Positions 25,300 through 36,221 of a DNA stretch of 64,000 nt are shown piece after piece. The stretch lies in contig NZ_JAERWK010000003.1 of NCBI RefSeq assembly GCF_016918035.1, positions 1 to 64,000 of the forward strand, read 5' to 3'. The notes under the pieces are model-generated. The model was not told the origin of the DNA, did not search any database, and saw nothing but the letters and a program-made list of their open reading frames with translations. Source of the stretch: Nakamurella leprariae (lineage in GTDB: Bacteria; Actinomycetota; Actinomycetes; Mycobacteriales; Nakamurellaceae). The translations under genes were made by a program, and so were the position numbers. The stretch's first letter is position 1; the number at the start of each line of letters is the position of its first letter.

Positions 25300-25941
25300 T
25301 CAGTCGCAGAGCGAGGCGACGGCGGTCGGCAGTGCCGCCGCCACTTCGGCCGACATCGCCGGTGTTGCCGTCTGCGCGTCGTCGACCGCCGCGGCACAGC
25401 CGGCGTCGTCGCGGAAGGCCTGCAGCGTCGCCAGCGCGGGCACGAGCTCGGTCGTGATCCGGTCGAGCACGGGTCGCACCTCGGTGGCCAGGTCGGGCGC
25501 CGTCGTGGGCGCGGCGGAGGGCTCGGCCGCCCAGCCGTCCAGGAGTGCCTGCTGCACCTCCTTGCTCGCCGTGATCTGGTCGGCGAACACCGCGGTGACG
25601 TAGGCGACGTCGGCGCCGGCGTCCGTGGCGGCCGAGGCCGCTGCGTCGATCACGACCTGCTCGCGCACCGCGTCGGTGACCGGCTGGCCGCTGAACAGCT
25701 TGGACGCCGCCACCTGCGGTGCGGTCTCGAGCCGCTCGATGACGAGGGCGATCACCGCGTCGGCCGCCCCGTCGACGGCTCCGTCGGGCGCAGCGACCGG
25801 CAGTGCTGATGGCGACGGAGCCGCCTCCGCGGTCGCCGGCGCCGGCGCGGTGCGTGCCGGGGCCGCGCAGCCGGCCACCGAGAGCCCTCCGGCCAGGGTG
25901 ATCGCGAGCGGCGCGACGAGACGGCGGCGGGAGGCTGGCAT
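25300..25941 (-). CDS. Secreted chorismate mutase, gamma-AroQ type lipoprotein
   Basis: This 213-residue exported protein resembles the periplasmic chorismate mutases of mycobacteria. The signal ends in LSVAGC with Cys25, giving a lipid anchor; an Ala/Pro linker follows. The AroQ helical pattern runs AVIALVIERLETAPQVAASK, then PVTDAVREQVVIDAA, DVAYVTAVFADQITASKEVQ and ALLDGWA. The Arg, Lys, Asp and Gln positions of the active site are visible in order. The ATG at 25941 is preferred over an upstream in-frame GTG because the signal peptide begins MPASRRRL. It would convert chorismate to prephenate outside the membrane, a puzzling location whose role is unsettled. It is convergent with the dead IclR gene. 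Confidence 0.8.
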   Translation of the reverse strand: MPASRRRLVAPLAITLAGGLSVAGCAAPARTAPAPATAEAAPSPSALPVAAPDGAVDGAADAVIALVIERLETAPQVAASKLFSGQPVTDAVREQVVIDAAASAATDAGADVAYVTAVFADQITASKEVQQALLDGWAAEPSAAPTTAPDLATEVRPVLDRITTELVPALATLQAFRDDAGCAAAVDDAQTATPAMSAEVAAALPTAVASLCD

Positions 25942-26006
25942 GGCCGGAGCGTAGGGCGGTACGGGTTCCGGCCCTGTCAAGATCCGGACCGAGCCAGGAC
26001 TCGGCG

Positions 26007-26156
26007 ATGTCGAGCAGTCTTGCCTCGACCGCTCGGGATCGACCGTCGGCCGCGGTCCTCACGGTGGGGGCGGGGGAGACCGCGATCCGGGACGTCGCCA
26101 CCGCCGCCGGCTTCAATCGGGCGACGGTCGAACGCGCCCCCAATTCTCGATGGTGA
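26007..26156 (+). pseudogene. Truncated TetR-type DNA-binding remnant
   Basis: A 49-codon reading frame contains GAGETAIRDVATAAGFNRATVE, which matches the helix-turn-helix of TetR regulators. The frame ends right after the recognition helix (stop at 26154-26156). No ligand domain follows in any frame, so this is a fragment. Confidence 0.5.
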
Positions 26157-26442
26157 TTCGTCACATGACGAAAGCGGCTGAGGCCGTACGGGTCCAGACG
26201 AGACGACGATGGCGGGCACCGGACTTCGGGTTGGGTTGGTGTGGCCGTTCGTGCAGCCGAATCAACGCCAGGATCCCGCACGCGACGACAACGCCGTCAG
26301 ACCAGCTACGTGCGACGTCCGGCGTGGTGGAAGCACGGCGCGGAACGAACGACGGTGCCCGACGCCCGACGAACACGCACGCACGCCGGGCGGAGTTGTC
26401 CGGTGTGGGTCTGATTGCCGGGATTCGTCATGAGGGCAGTCC

Positions 26443-27814
26443 GTGAAACCTCAGGACTGGCGCCACCACCCTTTTCCCACAGCGCCGATAAGATACATTA
26501 TGTCAGGTTCTAGTCTGACCGGCGTAAGTCGTAGACCTGCACCGTTCCACGGGACCTGCCCCGGATGCACACAGGACCGACTGCTCCCGGGCCCACCCGA
26601 AACGCCCGACGGGCCACACTGCGCCGACTGCGCCGGCATCGACGTCGACTTCCGTTGCCTCCGATGCGGCTGCGAAGGCGAGCCCTACCGCGGCGGCGTG
26701 TGCGCTCGGTGCGTCCTGCGCGACGACCTCGCCGTCCTGCTGCTCACTCCCGGCAGTCCGCCCGCTCTTGGCCGGCTGGTCGATGCCCTCGCCGCGGCCG
26801 AACGCCCGGAAAGCATCCCGACCTGAAAACCCTCACCCACCGTGCACAGCTGCTCAGCGACCTCGGCGCCGGGCGAATCCCGTTGACCCACGCCGGCTTC
26901 GACGAGCTGGCCAGCGGCGCCCGCAGCGTCGAGCACCTACGGCCGCTGCTGGTCCACTGGGGCGCTGCCAGCCCGAGACCCGCACCTGGCCGCCTTCGCA
27001 CGCCGCCAAGCAGGAGATCACCGAGACCATCAAGTTCCTCACCTGGCTGGACGCCACGCACGACCGGGACGCGGCCACCTGCACGCAGCAGGACGTCGAC
27101 GAATGGCTCGCCACCGGGCCGTCCACCCGCACCGCGATCCGGACATTGTTCGTCGTCGCCCGCATGACGCGGGTGAACCAGAACGTGCGCATCGGGCACC
27201 GTGTGGCCAGGACGACACCGCCGATCACGCAGGACCAGCGGATCGCCTGGATCGGCGAACTGCTCACCGGCACCAGCGACACGCTCCCCTACCGCGTCGC
27301 CGGCACCCTGCTCCTGCTGTTCGCGCAGCCACTGGTCCGCGTCGCGGCGCTGCGCACCGAGGCCTTGATCGACACGCCCAACGGCCTGCACATCAGCCTC
27401 GGCCGGGAACCCGCACCCGTCCCCGACCTGTTCGCCGAGCTTCTGCGTGAACACCCGGAGCATCGACCGAACCTGCGCACGGGAACCGGCCGGGACAGCC
27501 CGTGGCTGTTCCCCGGCACTACCGCCGGACAGCACCTGCACCCGGGCACGATCATGACCCGACTCCGCGACCTCGGCATCGACCTGCGTGGCACCCGCAA
27601 CAGGGCCATCACCGAACTCGTCCTGCAGGCCCCGCCACCGCTGGTCGCCGACGCACTCGGCTACAGCTACCAAGTCACCTACAACACGCCGAACGAGGCG
27701 GCCAACCTGGGGCTCGCTACGCCGGTCGGCGATGATTCGACGTATCCAGGCGGACTCGCACGGCCCTACGATCCGCGTGACCACCACCGACGTCCTCGCC
27801 GAGTCGGAGTCTGA
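26443..27814 (+). pseudogene. Broken tyrosine-recombinase/integrase-like gene with Zn-ribbon N-terminus
   Basis: The pieces line up as one gene of the actinobacterial site-specific integrase type, split over three frames. Residues from 26443 give a Cys-rich start (CPGCTQDRLLPGP, CADCAG, CLRCGCEGEPYRGGVCARC) and LVDALAAAERPESIP, ending at a stop at 26824. The next frame continues LTHRAQLLSDLGAGRIPLTH and LRPLLVHWGA. A third frame holds TIKFLTWLDATHDRD, LPYRVAGTLLLLFAQPL and a C-terminal TRNRAITELVLQAPPPLVAD. A one-base loss in ACCTGAAAACC explains the first shift. No catalytic Tyr or complete R-H-R set is seen. It is probably the relic of an integrated element. Confidence 0.65.
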
Positions 27815-27984
27815 TCCCGGACTGGAAATCTCGCCTCGATCGCCGTCAAGTCGGCTATCACCGCGGGCAAGAACGTCTGATCGTAACGCTCGATCGAGAA
27901 CCGCAGCTCGTTGCCATTTCCGGGTCGATCGTTCACGAGTCCGGTCACGTCCAACCGCCCTGATCCGTCACCGCGGGTGGCCGC

Positions 27985-28062
27985 CGACCGGATTCGGTCG
28001 TCGACATCGGCGGCCTTCGGTGCGTCGAGCCCCTTCAGCAGGGCAGACTGGTCCAGGGCCAT
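27985..28062 (-). mobile_element. IS256-family transposase N-terminal remnant
   Basis: The minus-strand frame opening with the ATG at 28062 starts MALDQSALLKGLDAPKAADV, then DDRIRSAA, matching the usual opening of actinobacterial IS256-type transposases. After about 26 residues the similarity stops, although the frame stays open to 27766. No DDE domain is present. It is a dead fragment that marks past transposition. Confidence 0.55.
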
Positions 28063-28109
28063 CGTGCGCTGTGTCCTTCGTGGTCTCGCTGACCATCACA
28101 CGATGGCCC
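28056..28109. repeat. 11-bp perfect inverted repeat at the IS256 remnant
   Basis: GGGCCATCGTG (28056-28066) is repeated in inverse as CACGATGGCCC (28099-28109), 32 bases apart. One arm overlaps the start codon of the transposase remnant. It could be part of the old insertion-sequence end or a hairpin controlling it. Confidence 0.5.
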
Positions 28110-28220
28110 TTCCACGTGATCACCCACGCGGCCGTGACCTTGACTGACACCACGCGGCGGCACGTCACCGGGGTGGGAGCCGGTGCGCTGGTCCCAGCAG
28201 CCCGCGCAGATCTGACGGAG

Positions 28221-28529
28221 TCAGTGCTCGGCATCCAACCCCTTGTCGACCCCACGAGCGATCTCCACACCCGAGGCCGATCGCGAGATCTCCGTCCACC
28301 CACGGGTCTGGGGGTTGTCTCCGTAGAAGCATGCCTCGTGTCCAGTGGCGATGTCAGCCCGATCGGTCGGCGGCCTGGTGACGATGTTCCCCGTCTGGAT
28401 GTGGAGATCGGTTCCGCACTGCGATCTGGCCCGAGTACTGACGACGGCGTGGTCGGGGTACTCGATGACCGGGTCATTGACGGCGTCCCAGACCTCCCCG
28501 CCGGGGCCGGGATGAACGATCGCCTTCAC
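28221..28529 (-). pseudogene. Truncated zinc alcohol dehydrogenase (N-terminal part with ribosome site)
   Basis: A 102-codon frame begins with GTG at 28529, preceded by a very good AGGAGG. It reads VKAIVHPGPGGEVWDAV, then DPVIEYPDHAVV, QCGTDLHIQTGN and ATGHEACF: the start of a zinc-dependent alcohol dehydrogenase with the catalytic Cys (in CGTD) and the GHE motif. After about 67 residues the similarity ends, and no Rossmann domain or structural-zinc Cys cluster follows. It differs from the intact ADH at 30624-31649, so it is not a recent copy of it. Expression as a short peptide cannot be excluded. Confidence 0.65.
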
Positions 28530-28758
28530 CAAGGCACCTCCTGGTACGAGCGGGTCTGTGCTCTCAACCGAGACCGACAACCAGCCGGACGAGCGGCGTG
28601 AACAGATCGTTCGGATGTCACCGAGCAGGAGAGCTTCGGGTCCGGGTGCGTCCACGGGCCCACCAACAGCCCGATCCGGGTCCCGTGGAGCCACCAAGAC
28701 CACGGAGCTGCGACGCGGTGCCAGAACGGCTCCGTCCCACGCCAGGCCCGTCGGACTC

Positions 28759-28831
28759 CACCCCAGGGGTCCTGCGCCCACCCGAGGGACGCCGTTCCAG
28801 GGTGGGCGCAGGAGCTGAAGGGTCTGGGGTG
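28759..28831 (-). terminator. Nested inverted repeat after groEL, probable terminator
   Basis: An inner perfect 14-bp stem (TCCTGCGCCCACCC 28770-28783; GGGTGGGCGCAGGA 28800-28813) is enclosed by an 8-bp stem (CACCCCAG 28759-28766; CTGGGGTG 28824-28831). It starts 33 bases past the groEL stop and would close the prm operon transcript. The size is unusual, and an insertion-sequence end is the alternative. Confidence 0.6.
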
Positions 28832-28863
28832 ATCGCTCGTCCGAGCGGCCCCCGCGACCACAG

Positions 28864-31645
<2,782 letters not shown>

Positions 31646-31649
<4 letters not shown>

Positions 31650-32383
31650 GTCGACCTCCGGGTGTTTGTCACCTGGCGGACGAGCCCGTGCGGATCGGAA
31701 TCCTCGTACCGGGTCGCCAACAACCCACGACAGAAGTGGGCGTTGCCGTCGATCGAGATCCGCACCGACTTGGCGAACCGGAGCCGCAGCGGGATCTCAG
31801 CGAAGGGGACGGCGGTGCCGGTGTCGTCGACCAGGACCCGGTCGGAACCGCAGGATCTGAGCCCGATGTCCCGACGCCGACGGATGAGCGCCTCGGTCGA
31901 CGGCGAAGCCGGCAGGTCTGCCAGTGTCAACCAGCCGAGCTCTTCGAGCGTCCAGGCGGAGCTCCGCAGCAGTCGTTCGACGCTGCGTTCCATCGCCGCC
32001 GTGTGAGCCTTACGCAGGAAGGTGAGGCGCAGCTGGTCGAGGCTGTCCGCCGCTTCCCCGCCGAAGGTGCCCCGGTAGCCGGCATCGGCGGCCAGGCCCG
32101 CATTGATCTTGTCGGAGTCGTGGTGGTCGTCGAGCCGTACCGTCACCTCGCCGATCGCGGGGACGCCCCGCAGCGCGTCCAGCGCATCGGAGGCCATGAG
32201 GTACGCGAAGTTCGGGGCGCAGAACGAACTGGGCAGCCGCAGGTGGACCTCGATGCCGTCGTCGTCGATCCGCACCGACCGGACGAAGCCCAGGTCGGTG
32301 ATCGGTTCGTCGAGCTCTGGGTCCGCGACCGTCCCGAGTGCGTCCCACACCGCGGCTCCCAGGGGCGTGGACATGGTCGTCAT
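31646..32383 (-). CDS. DUF59/MIP18-domain iron-sulfur-assembly-like protein
   Basis: This 245-residue protein has a MIP18/PaaD-like domain in its first 90 residues (WDALGTVADPELDEPITDLG, FVRSVRIDDDGIEV, LPSSFCAPNFAYLM with the conserved Cys). The C-terminal 150 residues have no assigned function. Genes of this kind are a fixed part of actinobacterial propane monooxygenase operons, and a role in iron or Fe-S insertion into the hydroxylase or reductase is likely from family context. Overlaps of 4 bases with both neighbours show tight translational coupling. The ATG at 32383 was taken; a second ATG three codons on is possible. Confidence 0.85.
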
Positions 32384-33420
32384 GACGCCAACGCCTCCTG
32401 CGCGCCGGCGGCCACCTCGAGACCCGGCTCGCCGTCATCGGCGATCCGCAGCTCCTCGGGAACGTCGAGGCCGTACATCCTGGCCGCGTTCAGACCGAGG
32501 ATCTTGCGCTTGGCCGTCGTGGTGAGAGGGGCGTACTCGGTCATGTCCTGCGGGATCTGGAAGTCGACGAACTTCTCGATCAGCCACCGCGGTGTCCAGA
32601 GCGCATAGTCGCTCGAGAACTGGATCTTGTCCTCGCCGATCCAGTACAGCAGTTCGCCGATGATCTGCGCGAAGTACCGGGGTCGGGTGTGGATGAAGGG
32701 TATCGCCACCGCCAGACCGGCATGGACGTTCGACTCTTGGGTCGCGATCCAGCAGAAGTCCTCCAGGCGAGGCAGACCACAGTGCTCGACGACGAAGTTC
32801 AGTCCCTGGAAGTCGGTGGCCACCGCATCGACATCGGCCACGTCGAACGCGTCCCGGTCCAGCGGGAGGATCGTCGGGCCCTTGTGGATGTGGATGTTCG
32901 TGATCCCGAGCTCCTGACAGACCTCGAGGTACTTGTAGGTCCACCTGTCGGTCAACTTGTACCCGCGCGAGTCGCCGTGCCACTCCGCGGTGTACAACTT
33001 GACGCCCTTGAGCCCGAACCGCTCGGCGTCACGCCTGAGCTGATCCAGCCCGGCCTGCTCGTACCGGGGATCGAAGTTGTGGTTGTACGTCAACTTGCCC
33101 GGGTTCGCCTGGGTCAGCGCCCACGCCTCCTCGGTCTGACCGAATCCGGTGTTGTAGAACTCACCGAGTCGAGCCGGCTGGAAGATCGCGTGATCGACGT
33201 AGCCGTCCACGAAGACGTCCTTCATCAGGCGTTCGCCGCCATAGTAGGTATACAGATCGTAGTCCCAGAGCTCTTCGGCCGGGCTCAGGTTCTTGTGGTA
33301 GTCGTAGAAGCAATCGATGAACTGCTTGCCGTGGACGTTCCGCTGGTTGGACTCGCGGGCGTCCCAGAGCGCGATGTGGGCATCGACGACGTAGTACCTC
33401 TGACCATCTTTCTCGTACAT
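32380..33420 (-). CDS. Amidohydrolase-family protein of the propane operon
   Basis: This 346-residue amidohydrolase-2-type TIM barrel has VVDAHIALWD in place of the usual DxHxH, ITNIHIHKGPT, VVEHCGLPRLEDFCW and FSSDYALWTPRWLI, giving the His and Asp of a metal site. The first metal motif is degraded (DAHIALW), so catalytic competence is uncertain. Homologues always accompany prm/mim operons, and their substrate is not known; an assembly or metal-handling role is also possible. The ATG at 33420 has GAGGAC upstream, and a longer open frame to 33516 was rejected. Its stop overlaps the DUF59 start. A hairpin at 33481-33520 separates it from prmD. Confidence 0.87.
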   Translation of the reverse strand: MYEKDGQRYYVVDAHIALWDARESNQRNVHGKQFIDCFYDYHKNLSPAEELWDYDLYTYYGGERLMKDVFVDGYVDHAIFQPARLGEFYNTGFGQTEEAWALTQANPGKLTYNHNFDPRYEQAGLDQLRRDAERFGLKGVKLYTAEWHGDSRGYKLTDRWTYKYLEVCQELGITNIHIHKGPTILPLDRDAFDVADVDAVATDFQGLNFVVEHCGLPRLEDFCWIATQESNVHAGLAVAIPFIHTRPRYFAQIIGELLYWIGEDKIQFSSDYALWTPRWLIEKFVDFQIPQDMTEYAPLTTTAKRKILGLNAARMYGLDVPEELRIADDGEPGLEVAAGAQEALAS

Positions 33421-33480
33421 GGCGTCCTCACTTCGTTGTTCTGGACCTGAAGAGCTCTCGTGCTGTCGGAGCGCCGACCG

Positions 33481-33520
33481 GCTGGTGCCTGCCACCTCCG
33501 GACCGGTGGCAGACACCAGC
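33481..33520 (-). terminator. Intercistronic hairpin between prmD and the amidohydrolase gene
   Basis: Arms GCTGGTGCCTGCCACC (33481-33496) and GGTGGCAGACACCAGC (33505-33520) pair over 16 positions with one mismatch around an 8-base loop. It begins 8 bases after the prmD stop. Inside an operon such a stem acts as a partial terminator or 3' stabiliser, so the monooxygenase genes may be expressed more than the accessory genes. Confidence 0.65.
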
Positions 33521-33527
33521 CGCGATG

Positions 33528-33869
33528 TCAGACGCTCTCGAGGTCAAACCCGATGTACTTCTTGGCGTCCTCGGGCGAGGCGAACAGCAGGGTGCGGTCG
33601 TCGAGGTGCACCATCCGCCCGTAGTGGGTCGAGGAGATCTCCTCCAACGTCGACCCGTCGAAGTCCTCGCCGAGGACGTTGGTGAGCTCCTCGTAGTCGA
33701 AGTCGAGCAGCTTCACCCCGTCCACCCGGATCATCGACGGATATTCCACGAGTTCGACGCCGTCCTTGCCGCCCATGACCTCGGCGACCACCCGACCGAC
33801 GGGAGTGTTCATCAGGGTGACGCCGCACATGTTGGAGAACGACGCCTCAGACCCGAACTGCATGCTCAT
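33528..33869 (-). CDS. prmD: Propane monooxygenase coupling protein (MmoB/DmpM family)
   Basis: This 113-residue effector protein of soluble diiron monooxygenases has the family core [20 protein letters not shown], then [21 protein letters not shown] and [19 protein letters not shown]. It has no cofactor. It binds the hydroxylase and tunes O2 activation and electron flow. It follows prmC with an ATGA overlap and is succeeded by the hairpin at 33481-33520. Confidence 0.93.
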   Translation of the reverse strand: MSMQFGSEASFSNMCGVTLMNTPVGRVVAEVMGGKDGVELVEYPSMIRVDGVKLLDFDYEELTNVLGEDFDGSTLEEISSTHYGRMVHLDDRTLLFASPEDAKKYIGFDLESV

Positions 33870-34972
33870 CGGTCCAGCTCCTTCGGTGTGTCGAGCCCGA
33901 TCTCATCGAGCAACTGGCGGAACTTCTCCTGCGCCGCGTCGAACGATGTGGCGAAGGTGATGGTCTTCTCAGCCGGCTGGCTCCAGATGGGCTGAAGAGC
34001 CCGCGCGGCGGCGATCGCCTTCGGTACCCAGGTCGCCAGCCAGCCCTCGAAGAGCACCTTGTTGGCGGCGCCGTGCTGCTCGTCACGGGTGAGCATCTTG
34101 AACAGGGCCCGGCTGCCGGCAAGGTCCCGGGCGTAGTCGTTCTCGCCCGTCCCCACGATGGTCGGGGTGACGTAGTCGCCGTTCCTGGCGGCGATCTGCA
34201 TGACCAGCTCGCTGCGGAACAGCTGTCCGACCAGCTGCTCGAGCACGATGCTGGTGGCGAAAACCTGCTCGCCCCAGTCGTGCACCGCAGTGATCTCCTC
34301 GACCAGCTGCCGGGTGGGCTGCCACTCGGGGGCGTTCTGCCACACGTCCTTGTGCACGCTGCCGTCGAACGCGATGTCCGCCTCGGAGAGATCGAGGTTG
34401 AACAACGCCAGATCCTGCGCGAAGCGCATCTTGTGTGCGGCCGCGACGCACAGCGAAGTGTTGATCATGTTCGTCGGACCCTGCCGGTTCGCAGGGGTGA
34501 ACACGTGCAGCGCGAGACCGTTCTCCACGTGCATCCAGGCGCCGAGGTTGCGCGCGATGAACGTGCTCCAGGTCGGCGTCCAGTGCGAGTAGGCCCGCGC
34601 ACGCTTGGCGTTGTCCAGGCACAGACTCACCTGGCGCACCACGGCAGCATTGTTCCGGTAGATCGTCTGCTCCCATTCCTCGTTGGGATCAAGGAATGCG
34701 TGCCAGTTCGTCGAGACGGCCTTGGTCCACTCGACCGGGTAGCCCCCCGGTCCGTCACCGAAGCCGTAGAGCCAGCCCTGTGTCAGATGGCGGTCGGGGT
34801 CGGGCTGCACGTCGACTGTGACGTCCTCGTACATCGTCGACCTGAGCTTGGCCGGCTTGTAGTAGCTGTAGGTTCGGCTCTTCGAGCTGGGGAACTCCTT
34901 GGCGCCGGCCTCGGAGTCGGTGAACTCGATCTTGGGAAAGCTGCGCGTCTTCGGGACGGTGGTGTCAACCAT
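33866..34972 (-). CDS. prmC: Propane monooxygenase hydroxylase small (beta) subunit
   Basis: This 368-residue subunit belongs to the ferritin-like phenol/propane monooxygenase beta family. It has [55 protein letters not shown] and [20 protein letters not shown]. It resembles the alpha subunit in fold but lacks the two E-x-x-H pairs, as expected for a non-catalytic beta subunit. It forms the (alpha-beta)2 hydroxylase core with PrmA. The ATG at 34972 has only a weak GGGG ribosome site, 42 bases behind the reductase stop. Confidence 0.92.
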   Translation of the reverse strand: MVDTTVPKTRSFPKIEFTDSEAGAKEFPSSKSRTYSYYKPAKLRSTMYEDVTVDVQPDPDRHLTQGWLYGFGDGPGGYPVEWTKAVSTNWHAFLDPNEEWEQTIYRNNAAVVRQVSLCLDNAKRARAYSHWTPTWSTFIARNLGAWMHVENGLALHVFTPANRQGPTNMINTSLCVAAAHKMRFAQDLALFNLDLSEADIAFDGSVHKDVWQNAPEWQPTRQLVEEITAVHDWGEQVFATSIVLEQLVGQLFRSELVMQIAARNGDYVTPTIVGTGENDYARDLAGSRALFKMLTRDEQHGAANKVLFEGWLATWVPKAIAAARALQPIWSQPAEKTITFATSFDAAQEKFRQLLDEIGLDTPKELDR

Positions 34973-35014
34973 GTCAACCCCGTTGTTGTGTCGTGGAGCG
35001 CGGATGAGTGGTGA

Positions 35015-36085
35015 TCAGGTCGCGGCAGCTGCCGGGCTGGTGAAAGAGTCGTAGAACACCTGGTCCTTCGGCACCCCCTGTGCGTCCAGGAAGAACAGTG
35101 CGGCTTCGACCATGGGCGGCGGACCGCACAGGTAGACCTCGCACCTGGCCAGTGCGGACTCGCGCCGCGCCACGACCTGTGTCACGTTGCCGGCCTCGGG
35201 GACGACCGAAGCCGGGAGCCTGTCGGCCTCGGGTGGGCCGACGTCCGGGAGCGGTTCTGACAGGCATGCCACGTACTCGAAGTCGCGGAGTCCCTCGCCC
35301 AGCTTGAGGATCTCGTCGACGTAGAACAGGTCTGACGCTGTCCGTGCGCCGTAGTAGAACCGCACCGGCCGCGTGCTCCCGGTCTCGTTCATGTGCCGAA
35401 GGATCGACAGGATCGGCGCCATTCCGGCGCCTCCGCCGATGCACACGACGGGCAGCGCATGCCCGTCCTTGATCGTGAACGAGCCGAAGGGACCGTTGAC
35501 GTGCAGCTCGTCGCCCACGGCGAGGCCGGCCTCGAGGAGGGTGGAGAACTTCCCGCCCGGGTACTTCTTGATGAGGAATTCGATCTCCCCGGGCGTGGAC
35601 TGTGTCGTCGCCATCGAGAACGACCGGTGTTCGTCCGTCCCCGGGATGCTGATGTCGCTGTACTGGCCCGGCTTGAACTCGTAGGTCTCGGGCTCCACCG
35701 CCACCAGCCGCAACGACACGATGTCTCGCGTCTTGGGCTCGATGGCGGTGATCCTGGTCCGGACGTCCTGGATCGGCACGCCGCCGAGGAGCTCGTCTTC
35801 GTCGAAGTTGAGCAGCTCGATGGTGCAGTCGGTGTACGCGTGCGCCCGGCAGAGCAGGACGTAGCCTTCCGCGACCTCAGCGTCGTTGCAGGCGAAGGTC
35901 GAGTAGCGCTCCATCTGGATCTCGCCGTCGAGGACGTACGACTTGCAGGCGGAGCACTGCCCTTCCCGGCAGCCGTGCATGAGGTGGATGCCCTGCCGGA
36001 AGGCGGCATCGAGGATCTTCTCGTCCTCGCCGACCTCCATCTGGATGTCAACAGGTTCGAAGTTGATTCGGTGCGTCTCGCCCAT
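35015..36085 (-). CDS. prmB: Propane monooxygenase NADH reductase (2Fe-2S/FAD)
   Basis: This 356-residue reductase has a plant-type [2Fe-2S] domain with Cys39, Cys44, Cys47 and Cys79 (CREGQCSAC, then C after 31). An FAD domain with RSFSMATT follows, then an NAD domain with VVCIGGGAGMAPILSILRH and the C-terminal CGPPPMVEAALFFL. It passes electrons from NADH through FAD and the cluster to the diiron hydroxylase. The ATG at 36085 has GGAGG just upstream; the longer frame to 36268 has no domain content. It lies between prmA and prmC, the gene order of prmABCD/mimABCD. Confidence 0.94.
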   Translation of the reverse strand: MGETHRINFEPVDIQMEVGEDEKILDAAFRQGIHLMHGCREGQCSACKSYVLDGEIQMERYSTFACNDAEVAEGYVLLCRAHAYTDCTIELLNFDEDELLGGVPIQDVRTRITAIEPKTRDIVSLRLVAVEPETYEFKPGQYSDISIPGTDEHRSFSMATTQSTPGEIEFLIKKYPGGKFSTLLEAGLAVGDELHVNGPFGSFTIKDGHALPVVCIGGGAGMAPILSILRHMNETGSTRPVRFYYGARTASDLFYVDEILKLGEGLRDFEYVACLSEPLPDVGPPEADRLPASVVPEAGNVTQVVARRESALARCEVYLCGPPPMVEAALFFLDAQGVPKDQVFYDSFTSPAAAAT

Positions 36086-36140
36086 TCGGCATCCTCCTTC
36101 GAAGCTCGTGGGGGTGGGGGTGTGCGGAGAGCGAGAACCG

Positions 36141-36180
36141 CCGGGCCGCACGCCGTCGGTCAGGACGGCGCGCGGTCCGG
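36141..36180 (-). promoter_or_regulatory. Intercistronic hairpin between prmA and prmB
   Basis: Arms at 36141-36157 and 36164-36180 (17 bases, CCGGGCCGCACGCCGTC against GACGGCGCGCGGTCCGG) pair at 15 positions, with a 6-base loop. It lies 42 bases beyond the prmA stop and before the prmB ribosome site. A role in mRNA processing or stability that favours prmA is likely; a fully efficient terminator would cut off the reductase. Confidence 0.55.
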
Positions 36181-36221
36181 CACGGAACTCCCGGTTCCGG
36201 GGGCGGAAGCGCCCGAACCGA

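Larger units (their letters stand above)
27815..28863. other. Degenerate kilobase between integrase relic and groEL
   Basis: No intact gene is present. The stretch holds an IS256-type transposase start, an inverted repeat, a truncated alcohol-dehydrogenase reading frame and a nested inverted repeat, each listed separately. The remaining frames carry no recognisable domain. Confidence 0.55.

Noticed and set aside
27766..28062. The full 98-codon frame starting like an IS256 transposase as an intact gene
   Set aside because: Only the first 26 residues resemble the family; the DDE domain is absent and the rest is unrelated.
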